Below are positions 13,886 through 21,241 of a DNA stretch of 23,543 nt, one piece after another; positions within the stretch are counted from its first letter, which is position 1, and each line of letters begins with the position of its first letter. The notes beneath the pieces are model-generated. The model was given only the letters and a program-made list of their open reading frames with translations. It had not been told where the DNA came from and did not search any database. The translations under genes were made by a program, and so were the position numbers. Where the stretch lies: the NCBI GenBank assembly GCA_002327905.1, contig DCUY01000006.1, positions 4,626-28,168 of the forward strand, written 5' to 3'. The stretch is from Caldifarciminota bacterium UBA2202 (GTDB taxonomy: Bacteria > Hydrothermota > 32-111).

Positions 13886-14702
13886 TGCAGTGATTATAGG
13901 TGGAGGGTGCGCCGGAACAGGAGCGGCTCTGAAGCTGAGGGATTACAGCAGAAATGTTCTGGTGATAGAAAGGAAAAGAATAGGGGGCTTGATTTATTAC
14001 GCGCACAGAGTTTCAAACATGCCTTTTTTCAAAAATGAAACCGGGATATCCGTGTGCAGAAGAATGGAATGCTTTTTAATAGATTCAGGATTGCCTGTTT
14101 TATTTGCAGAAGTATATGATGTAAAAAAAACATTGGAAGGTTTAGTGAAACTGCGCACTTCAGAGGGAGATATAATAACAAGATATGCTCTTTTTGCCAC
14201 AGGGCGAATGCCTGTGAAATATGAAAAAGAATCAAAGAGAATAAAGTATTTTCATGACGAAATAAAAGAAGGAGAGACCGCTGTCATAGGCGGCGGAGAA
14301 GTTGCAGTTTCTCAGGCGATTTCTCTTAAACAAAGGGGCTTGACTGCTGATATTTTTACCCGTTCAGGCTTGAAAAATGTAAATTCTGCGCTTAAAAGAG
14401 AAGCAGATATGGAGAATATAAAAATAATTCATGCGGGAGAGTCGCTGAAATTCGGCGAATCATCTGATAAAGTTATAGTTGCGTACAGGGCAAAAGACGA
14501 AGAAATAATTCTATTATATGACAATCTTCTTTACTCCTGCGGAAGAGAGCCCGTAATGCCTCAAACAGATTTCAATATAAATGACGAACATATAAGCAGA
14601 GCAGGAACAGTAAAAAAAGAATTTCCTTCTCAATGCGACGATGCATTCAAAGATGGAGAAGCGGAAGGTATGAAAATAGGATTGAAACTAAGGGGGGAAT
14701 AA
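13863..14702 (+). CDS. Thioredoxin-reductase-like flavoprotein lacking the CxxC active site
   Basis: 279 residues. An FAD-binding Rossmann motif VIIGGGCAGTG (12-20) with VIERKRIGG, a FATGRMP block (111-117) and a second dinucleotide motif AVIGGGEVAV (140-149) place it in the thioredoxin reductase / class II pyridine nucleotide oxidoreductase family. The usual CxxC between the FATG and VIGGG blocks is absent, so it is not a thioredoxin reductase. It could be a ferredoxin- or NAD(P)H-linked oxidoreductase. The C-terminal FAD loop, normally AGD with Asp, reads RAGTVKKEF, so FAD binding may be altered. A CxxxxC (Cys65, Cys70) occurs in the FAD domain. ATG at 13863 is preferred over TTG at 13851. 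The stop overlaps the next start as TAATG. Confidence 0.82.
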   Translation: MLRKNIFDAVIIGGGCAGTGAALKLRDYSRNVLVIERKRIGGLIYYAHRVSNMPFFKNETGISVCRRMECFLIDSGLPVLFAEVYDVKKTLEGLVKLRTSEGDIITRYALFATGRMPVKYEKESKRIKYFHDEIKEGETAVIGGGEVAVSQAISLKQRGLTADIFTRSGLKNVNSALKREADMENIKIIHAGESLKFGESSDKVIVAYRAKDEEIILLYDNLLYSCGREPVMPQTDFNINDEHISRAGTVKKEFPSQCDDAFKDGEAEGMKIGLKLRGE

Positions 14703-15598
14703 TGAATGTGATATCAAAAAATGAAGTTGAAGGAGTGGCAAAAGTTTACATCGCAGATTTAATAGACGGCCTGATTGAATTTGTAGATGTAGAGCCTGAA
14801 ATGAAAGGAGATTGTGTGCGGAAGTGGGTTATTATTCTGTCAACGCAGATAGGATGTCCTGTAAAATGCTTAATATGCGATGCCGGACATGAGTATGTCA
14901 GAGACCTTACAGCAAAGGAGATGCTTTCGGAGATTGAGTATATAGTCAGTAGCAGAAGATTTGACACCGCAAAGATAAACAAGTTCAAAATCCAGTTTGC
15001 CCGTATGGGGGAGCCCGCATTAAATGACTGTGTAATTGAAGCTCTTGATGAACTTTATAAATTACATCCGAATGTTATTCCCTGCGTATCAACAATTGCT
15101 CCTGAAGGAAGAGATAAATGGTTTGAAAACCTGCTTCATATCAAAGAACATTACAATGACTTTCAACTACAGTTTTCAATTATGAGCACAGATGAGATAA
15201 AAAGAGATGAAATAATAAGATATCCCAAAAAAAGTTTTAAGTGGATAAATGAATATGGAGCCAGATTTGCGGCGAAGAGCAAAAGGAAGCCTGTTTTAAA
15301 TTTTCCATTGAACAGTGAATTTTCAATTGATCCTGAGATACTGAGAGAAGAGTTTGACCCTGAGAAGTTCATATTAAAACTGACGCCTGTGAATCCTACT
15401 GATACTGCAAAAAAATATCGCATGTATCAGGATTCATCACTGCAAAGTATAGATACTGCTCTCTCTTCAATCGCCGAAGGCTTAAATAAATCAGGATTTG
15501 AAGTCATCATATCAATCGGAGATTTGAATGAGAATATTGCATTGAGCAATTGCGGACAGTCGGTTCTGAAATTGCTTGATAAAGGGCTATATGCTTGA
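14702..15598 (+). CDS. Radical SAM protein, RlmN/Cfr-like, without the N-terminal domain
   Basis: 298 residues. The radical SAM cluster motif is CPVKCLIC (Cys52, Cys56, Cys59), followed by FARMGEPALN (GEP block), VSTIAPEG and FSIMSTDEIKRDEIIRYPKK, all aligning with RlmN landmarks. Near the C-terminus, NIALSNCGQS (Cys284) matches the RlmN/Cfr methyl-carrier region DIxAACGQL, suggesting a Cys-based methyl transfer mechanism. RlmN and Cfr methylate adenine 2503 of 23S rRNA, and RlmN also acts on tRNA. This protein lacks most of the N-terminal domain of RlmN (about 350 residues in total), so its substrate may differ. AAGGGGGG precedes the ATG. The stop codon overlaps the -35 box of the next promoter. 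Confidence 0.82.
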   Translation: MNVISKNEVEGVAKVYIADLIDGLIEFVDVEPEMKGDCVRKWVIILSTQIGCPVKCLICDAGHEYVRDLTAKEMLSEIEYIVSSRRFDTAKINKFKIQFARMGEPALNDCVIEALDELYKLHPNVIPCVSTIAPEGRDKWFENLLHIKEHYNDFQLQFSIMSTDEIKRDEIIRYPKKSFKWINEYGARFAAKSKRKPVLNFPLNSEFSIDPEILREEFDPEKFILKLTPVNPTDTAKKYRMYQDSSLQSIDTALSSIAEGLNKSGFEVIISIGDLNENIALSNCGQSVLKLLDKGLYA

Positions 15599-15622
15599 CT
15601 TTTAAGTATTGTTAACTATAAT
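15595..15622 (+). promoter_or_regulatory. Promoter of the regulator-Ehr complex operon
   Basis: TTGACT (15595-15600) and TATAAT (15617-15622) are 16 bases apart. The -35 box overlaps the upstream stop codon. The predicted start near 15629 leaves about 16 bases of leader, containing AAGGA at 15634-15638. It is the only clear promoter seen before the genes that follow to 23499. Confidence 0.78.
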
Positions 15623-15644
15623 AACTATCTCATAAGGACACACA

Positions 15645-16313
15645 TTGGATTTAAAGATAAAAGACATCAGTCTATTATTAAATGTAAATGAAAAAGAAAT
15701 CATGCGCCTCATAGAGAGGAGGGAGATTCCTTTCTATAGGATAAACAGACATTTCCGCTTTAATAAAGGAGAGATAAGCGAATGGATTTTAAGAAAGGGA
15801 GGAGGAATAACAGGCGAATTTGTCAAATTGCAGAACATTTCAAAACCGGCCTATCTTACTGAGCTGATTAAAAATGGAGGAATTTACTATAATATTGAAG
15901 CTGATGATATCAAAAGCGCTCTTGCAAATATCGTAGAACTCCTTCCCCTGTCCGAAAACATAAACAGAGAGACGCTTCTCTCATACCTTTTGGAGAGAGA
16001 AGAAATGATGCCCACCTACATAGGAAAAGGCATATCCGTTCCACATCCGAAGAAACCGATTATTTCGGAGACTGACATGCAGATGGTTGCAATATGCTTT
16101 TTGAAGAACAGATTCGCATACGGGAAAGCAGGAGAGGAGCTCCATACTCTGTTTGTGATAATCTCTTCAAATCAGGCGAATCATCTAAAGACGCTCTCTT
16201 TGATTTCATATATGCTTCAAAAAAACGAATTTGCCGAGATACTCGAAAAGAGGTCGTCAAAAGAGGAGATAATCTTTGAAATTGAAAAACAATTGATGAG
16301 GGAGAAGCTTTGA
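15645..16313 (+). CDS. Excisionase-type HTH fused to a PTS EIIA (Ntr/Fru) domain
   Basis: 222 residues. The N-terminal domain (about 3-52) is a MerR/excisionase-like winged helix: LLNVNEKEIMRLIERREIPFYRINRHFRFNKGEISEWI. After a linker, the EIIA-2 domain (about 68-218) has the phosphoacceptor His134 in GKGISVPHPK, plus ELHTLFVI (His167) and HLKTLSLISYML (His180). EIIA domains take phosphate from HPr-like carriers. EIIA-Ntr proteins regulate potassium transport and other targets rather than sugar uptake. Here the fused DNA-binding domain suggests a phosphorylation-sensitive regulator of its own operon. The start is TTG at 15645, with AAGGA 6 bases upstream and no nearby ATG. It overlaps hyfB as TTGA. 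No HPr or enzyme I gene is in the window. Confidence 0.88.
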   Translation: MDLKIKDISLLLNVNEKEIMRLIERREIPFYRINRHFRFNKGEISEWILRKGGGITGEFVKLQNISKPAYLTELIKNGGIYYNIEADDIKSALANIVELLPLSENINRETLLSYLLEREEMMPTYIGKGISVPHPKKPIISETDMQMVAICFLKNRFAYGKAGEELHTLFVIISSNQANHLKTLSLISYMLQKNEFAEILEKRSSKEEIIFEIEKQLMREKL

Positions 16314-18286
16314 AACTCTACTTTCTCTCTCTCTTTGTTATTTTTATCGGCACATTTATAAATCTATTTATAAAAAATGAAAGGAAGACATTTGTATCTC
16401 TCATTACAATGCTTGTAAGTTCTGCAGTCGGGATGATTCCCGCTTTAAACATTCTATTTTCAGGAGCAGTTAGCGAAATAAGATTGTCTGCAGGATATCC
16501 GATAGGGGACATTGTTTTAAGGATGGATCCTCTTTCGGCATTCTTCCTTGTTCTGATTTATTTAGGTTCAATCGTCTCTTCAATCTATGCTGTTGATTAT
16601 CTAAAAAAATATTCCGATAATCCTCAGTTCTCTCTTGTCTCCTTTTCATTCAATCTGCTTATACTGTCAATGCTTCTTTTGGTGACAATGCAGAATATTT
16701 TTGCTTTTCTCATGGTGTGGGAGGCAATGTCATTGACTTCATTTTTATCCATTCTTCTGGAGGGCGAAAAACGCGAAACAAGAAGAGCCGCTTTGGAATA
16801 CTTTGTCTATATGGACATAAGTTTTGTTATGATTCTAACGGGTTTTCTTATAATGTCTGATGCCATGAAAACAACAGAAATAATGCGCTTTGCAGAATAC
16901 TTCCAAAGCAATTCAAAATACTCATCATTAGTATTTATTCTTCTATTCTTCGGATTTGCCGTTAAAGCAGGTTTCGTTCCGTTTCATAATTGGCTTCCAA
17001 AGGCTCATCCGGCTTCACCTTCGCATGTCTCCGGTTTTATGTCCGGAGTAATGCTTAAAATGGGAATATACGGAATAATGAGATTTTCATTCTTTCTGGA
17101 CAAACCTGCTCTGTCTGAAGTTTTGACAGTTTTATTTGTTTCATACATAACCGCGCTTTTAGGAATTTTATATGCAATATTTGAAAAGGATATTAAAAAA
17201 CTTCTTGCATTCTCATCAATTGAAAACATTGGAATAATAGGAATAGGCATCGGGCTATTTCTTCTCGGGAAAAGATATGACAATCAGTTGATATCTTTAC
17301 TCGGAATTTCAGGGGCTTTAATGCATTCTTTCAACCACTCTGTATTCAAACCCCTGCTGTTTTTCGGAGCAGGCTCAATATATTTGAAGACTCATACAAG
17401 AAATATTGAAAAACTCGGCGGCATATTGAAGTATCTGCCTCTGACATCATATATGTTTATTGCAGGAAGTATTGCGATATCAGGACTGCCGCTACTAAGC
17501 GGATTCATGAGTGAATTGCTACTCTACTTCTCGGCGATCGAGGGAGTAAGGAGCTCTCTGATTCAGATTACAGCTGTATCAATAGTCACTATTGCCGTTC
17601 TTGCCTTTATTGGGACAATGGCTCTTCTCTGCTTCACAAAAGTAATAGGAATAATGCTTCTCGGCGCCAGAAGAAGCAAAGAAGACCCTCAGATGAAGGA
17701 TGATATGAAATATTCTCTTTTAAGCATGATTATTCTCACTGTCATCATAATATTTGTGGGGTTCTTTCCGCAGTATTCAATTCTTCTTATAAAGCAAACT
17801 GTTTTACATTCATCTTCTTCATTCTCGCTTTCTCTATTTGATTCAATAAGAGAGAGTCTTGAGAAAGTGTCTTTTGTCTCTTTTATTTTCATTCTTATAT
17901 TCATAGGGATATTCACTCTCAGGCAGATTCTTCAGAAAAATAGAAAGAAAATCGTGGAAAAAGTGTGGGACTGCGGATATCAGAGGGGAAGTGCGCGTAT
18001 GGAGTACACAGGAGCATCGTATGTGGAGCCGCTTAAAAACATAACATCCGTATTGATAGTTGAAAAAAAGACTGACATTGACATAAAAGAATATTTTCCG
18101 CATGCGAAGGATATTGAAGGAAGCAGGGAAGATTTTTTTGAAAAATATATGATAAATCCTTCCGTCAAGTTCTTAAAGAGAGTCTTTGACATGTTCTCCG
18201 GAATTCAGAGGGGCTCCACTCAGCAGTATATTCTGATGGGCATGGTTTTCCTCATAATCTCGCTTTTAATACTGATATGGAAATAA
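16310..18286 (+). CDS. hyfB: HyfB/NuoL-like antiporter subunit of the Ehr-like complex
   Basis: 658 residues with about 14-16 membrane helices. The proton-channel core carries the expected residues: Glu138 in MVWEAMS, Lys219 in FAVKAGFVPFHNWLPKAHPASPSHVSG, and His339/Lys347 in MHSFNHSVFKPLLF. The C-terminal extension (about 540-640) has the HyfB-type block VWDCGYQRG and MEYTGASYVEPLK. These proteins move H+ or Na+ across the inner membrane, driven by the attached redox module. The start is TTG overlapping the regulator stop (TTGA), with GGAG just upstream. It is the first of six tightly packed genes in the order B-C-E-F-G-I. Confidence 0.92.
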   Translation: MKLYFLSLFVIFIGTFINLFIKNERKTFVSLITMLVSSAVGMIPALNILFSGAVSEIRLSAGYPIGDIVLRMDPLSAFFLVLIYLGSIVSSIYAVDYLKKYSDNPQFSLVSFSFNLLILSMLLLVTMQNIFAFLMVWEAMSLTSFLSILLEGEKRETRRAALEYFVYMDISFVMILTGFLIMSDAMKTTEIMRFAEYFQSNSKYSSLVFILLFFGFAVKAGFVPFHNWLPKAHPASPSHVSGFMSGVMLKMGIYGIMRFSFFLDKPALSEVLTVLFVSYITALLGILYAIFEKDIKKLLAFSSIENIGIIGIGIGLFLLGKRYDNQLISLLGISGALMHSFNHSVFKPLLFFGAGSIYLKTHTRNIEKLGGILKYLPLTSYMFIAGSIAISGLPLLSGFMSELLLYFSAIEGVRSSLIQITAVSIVTIAVLAFIGTMALLCFTKVIGIMLLGARRSKEDPQMKDDMKYSLLSMIILTVIIIFVGFFPQYSILLIKQTVLHSSSSFSLSLFDSIRESLEKVSFVSFIFILIFIGIFTLRQILQKNRKKIVEKVWDCGYQRGSARMEYTGASYVEPLKNITSVLIVEKKTDIDIKEYFPHAKDIEGSREDFFEKYMINPSVKFLKRVFDMFSGIQRGSTQQYILMGMVFLIISLLILIWK

Positions 18287-18287
18287 T

Positions 18288-19202
18288 ATGCATATAATAA
18301 TTTCAATTTTCATGATTCTTACAGTTCCGTTTCTCTTCGCCGGGCTTATAAATGTAGTGAAATCATACTGGGCAGGGAGAATGGGTCCATCTCTGTTTCA
18401 GCCGTTTTATGATTTTATTAAACTTCTGAAGAAATCTGAGGCGATTGGCAGAAGAACTACGGAAATATTTTCACTCGGTCCTGTCATATATCTTTCATCT
18501 GTTTTAACTGCAGTTCTCTTTGTCCCATTCGGGTTCAACAGGTCTCTCTTTTCATTTTCAGGCGATTTTATTTTCTTTGCATATATAATGGCGATGGGAA
18601 ATTTTTTCATGATCCTGTCTGCAATGGACACAGGTTCGAGTTTTGAAGGCATGGGAGCGAGCAGAGAGGCGGTCTTTTCACTCTTTATCGAACCTGCTCT
18701 CTTCATCATACTTGCTTCTTTTATTTATCTCTCTGGAAAGACATCAATATCAAGCATGATTTCTGCGCTCAATTTTACAAATTCATACACTATAGTGGCA
18801 TCCATTCTTGCAATATTGGCTTTTTTCATAATGATTCTTTCAGAAGGAAAGAGAGTGCCTGTGGATGATCCGAATACGCATCTTGAACTCACAATGATAC
18901 ATGAGGTGATGGTTCTTGACCATTCAGGAGCAAGCCTTGCATTTGTGAATTATGCCACATATCTTAAAATGACAATATTCAATGCTCTCATATCTTCAGT
19001 CATATTCATTGAGTCGGGGATTTTTTATTCTATAGCGGGATTTCTCGCTGTAAATGTTCTGTCTGCATTTTTAGTGGGAACTCTTGAATCAACCTTAGCC
19101 AGATTCAGAATGTCGCACATCCCGCAGTTTCTGCTTCTGCTTATCGGTATTGCAATCTTCATTATATCATCTGTTCTGATGGGTCGGCAGAGAGGAATCT
19201 GA
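18288..19202 (+). CDS. hyfC: HyfC/NuoH-like membrane subunit
   Basis: 304 residues with about eight membrane helices. It is the relative of complex I NuoH and formate hydrogenlyase subunit 4. Landmarks are AGRMGPSLFQPFYDFIKLL near residue 30 and EGKRVPVDDPNTHLELTMIHEVM in the loop that contacts the large subunit (NuoH-type Glu/Asp-rich loop). It anchors the hydrophilic module and forms the start of the ion path. One base separates it from hyfB, and its TGA overlaps the ATG of the next gene by one base. Confidence 0.92.
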   Translation: MHIIISIFMILTVPFLFAGLINVVKSYWAGRMGPSLFQPFYDFIKLLKKSEAIGRRTTEIFSLGPVIYLSSVLTAVLFVPFGFNRSLFSFSGDFIFFAYIMAMGNFFMILSAMDTGSSFEGMGASREAVFSLFIEPALFIILASFIYLSGKTSISSMISALNFTNSYTIVASILAILAFFIMILSEGKRVPVDDPNTHLELTMIHEVMVLDHSGASLAFVNYATYLKMTIFNALISSVIFIESGIFYSIAGFLAVNVLSAFLVGTLESTLARFRMSHIPQFLLLLIGIAIFIISSVLMGRQRGI

Positions 19203-19837
19203 TGTATTACGGACTTCTTGTGCTCTTCGCTCTGACTGTAATTTACTTCTCTGTGACCAGCAGATTAAGGGCTTATGTCAATGCTCTTGCCGCGCAGGGA
19301 GTGATTCTGTTTCTGATCGTTTTGGTAAATATGAAAGAGACGAATTTTCAAAGCGTAATTCTAATTCTCATTGAAACAATAGGATTTAAAACGATTCTTA
19401 TACCTTATATATTGAATAAAATAATTTATCAGAATGAAGCATCGAGAGAGATTGATGCTGGTCTGTCCAACTTTTTCTCAATACTTGCAATGATTGCAAT
19501 ATTCTCATTCGGATTCATACTCTCATTTTGGACAAAAGAGGTTCTTGAATATTCCAATCCTTTTCATTTCGGTGTGGCATTCTCTTCAATAATAGCCGGA
19601 ATGTATATTATTCTCACTAAAAAACGGCTTATTACGCACATAATGGGATATATGGTCTTTGAAAACGGAATCTTTCTCTTTTCATTGACTCTGCTGAAAG
19701 AGATGCCTCTCATAGTGAATCTCGGAGTGCTTCTTGAACTTTTCATGATTATATTTGTTTCAGGTTTCTTTGTGACAAAGATAAAGGAGAGCTATAATGA
19801 CGATAACATTGACAATTTAACGGATCTGAGGGACTGA
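19202..19837 (+). CDS. hyfE: HyfE/NuoK-like membrane subunit
   Basis: 211 residues with about six to seven membrane helices. This is the size of HyfE proteins, which correspond to NuoK with extra helices. Two buried glutamates expected of NuoK-type channels are seen, in MVFENGIFLFSL and in LGVLLELFMIIF. It ends with a short acidic cytosolic tail. It sits between HyfC and HyfF, joined by one-base TGATG overlaps on both sides. Confidence 0.9.
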   Translation: MYYGLLVLFALTVIYFSVTSRLRAYVNALAAQGVILFLIVLVNMKETNFQSVILILIETIGFKTILIPYILNKIIYQNEASREIDAGLSNFFSILAMIAIFSFGFILSFWTKEVLEYSNPFHFGVAFSSIIAGMYIILTKKRLITHIMGYMVFENGIFLFSLTLLKEMPLIVNLGVLLELFMIIFVSGFFVTKIKESYNDDNIDNLTDLRD

Positions 19838-21240
19838 TGCTCTATTTTATTCTGCCACTTCTGTTCTCCTTAATATCGTTTACTGCAAAGAGAAAGAATA
19901 TAGATTACATCATTCTTGTCTCAAATTCTGTTTTGAATGCAATATTCACTGTTTACATTGTCTTCATAGCAAATATCAATTTGAAATATTTTGCGGTTGA
20001 TGCAATCAGCAAACCGTTTCTTCTGATTCTCTCTATTGTCTTCTTCTCTTCATCCCTCTATTCAATATATTTTCTCAAGAAGAGGGAGATTGACGAAAGG
20101 TGGCATTCGATTTACACTTTATGCTTCATTCTCTTTGACTCTTTGATGATGCTCTCGCTCATGTCTGTCCATATAGGACTTTACTGGGTTCTCTTGGAGG
20201 CGACGACTATTCTTACTGCTCCTCTTATTTATTTCAATAAAACCAAGCATTCTCTCGAAGCGGCGTGGAAGTATGTATTCATCTGTTCAATAGGTATTGC
20301 AATCGGATTTATAGGCATAATCTTCCTTTCAATCACATTCCGTCATTCGGAATCACTCTTCTTTGCGGACTTTTACGGGTACTCTGACCCTGTTTCGTCA
20401 TTATTCTTAAAAATAGCATTTCTATTCATTATAGTGGGATTCGGAACAAAAGCGGGTCTGGCACCTCTTCATTTCTGGCTTCCTGACGCGCATTCCGAAG
20501 CTCCCTCTCCTGTCTCTGCAATGCTCTCGGCTACACTTCTAAATACTGCCATGATAGGTATAATCAGAGTTCTCAAAGCAATGTATATTTTCAAAGAGCA
20601 GTATTTTGCAAATACAATGCTTCTGCTGATGGGATTCATGTCGCTCTTTGTCAGCGCAGTCTTTATATTGAGAATAAAAAATTATAAAAGGATACTCGCT
20701 TACTCTTCAATTGAAAACATGGGAATAATAGCAGTTGCTTTGGCAAGTGGTGGCGCAGGAATTCTCGCAGGAATAATCCATACCGTGTCTCACTCTCTTC
20801 TTAAAGCATCACTGTTTTTGACATCAGGAAATATTCTGGACAGGTATGAGACAAAGCACTATGATGAAACAGGACCTGTTATGAAGGACATGAAAATGAC
20901 AGGCATAGTCTTCGGACTGTCAGTTTTCGGAATTCTCGCCATTCCGCCTTCACTGTCATTTTTGAGTGAATTCAAAATAATGTCAGTCTTTATAAGCGGA
21001 AAGAATTATTTTCTTATGGTTCTGTTCATGCTTCTTCTTACAGTTGTTTTTTACGGATTCATAAAAATGCTTCTAACAATGATGTTCGGGGAAAAAGATT
21101 TTTCAGCCGTAAAAAAAGAGTATATTCTGCAGATTCTTCCTCAGATGCTTCTTTTAATCTTTGCATTCGGTCTTGGATTGTTCATGCCTTCGGCAGTGAA
21201 GCAGATTCTTCTTGATGCGGCAAATTGGATAGGCGGATAA
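19837..21240 (+). CDS. hyfF: HyfF/NuoN-like second antiporter subunit
   Basis: 467 residues with about 14 membrane helices. Antiporter signatures are intact: Glu121 in WVLLEATTIL, the Lys145 region EAAWKYVFI, Lys205 in GFGTKAGLAPLHFWLPDAHSEAPSPVSAML, and HTVSHSLLKASLFLTSGNI. With HyfB this gives the complex two putative ion channels. It lacks the long lateral helix of NuoL. The stop is one base before hyfG. Confidence 0.93.
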   Translation: MLYFILPLLFSLISFTAKRKNIDYIILVSNSVLNAIFTVYIVFIANINLKYFAVDAISKPFLLILSIVFFSSSLYSIYFLKKREIDERWHSIYTLCFILFDSLMMLSLMSVHIGLYWVLLEATTILTAPLIYFNKTKHSLEAAWKYVFICSIGIAIGFIGIIFLSITFRHSESLFFADFYGYSDPVSSLFLKIAFLFIIVGFGTKAGLAPLHFWLPDAHSEAPSPVSAMLSATLLNTAMIGIIRVLKAMYIFKEQYFANTMLLLMGFMSLFVSAVFILRIKNYKRILAYSSIENMGIIAVALASGGAGILAGIIHTVSHSLLKASLFLTSGNILDRYETKHYDETGPVMKDMKMTGIVFGLSVFGILAIPPSLSFLSEFKIMSVFISGKNYFLMVLFMLLLTVVFYGFIKMLLTMMFGEKDFSAVKKEYILQILPQMLLLIFAFGLGLFMPSAVKQILLDAANWIGG

Positions 21241-21241
21241 T

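Noticed and set aside
14633..14701. Upstream start for the radical SAM gene
   Set aside because: It would overlap the flavoprotein gene by 70 bases without a ribosome site. ATG 14702 has AAGGGGGG just upstream.
13863..14702. Thioredoxin reductase
   Set aside because: The CxxC active site between the FAD and NADPH motifs is missing.
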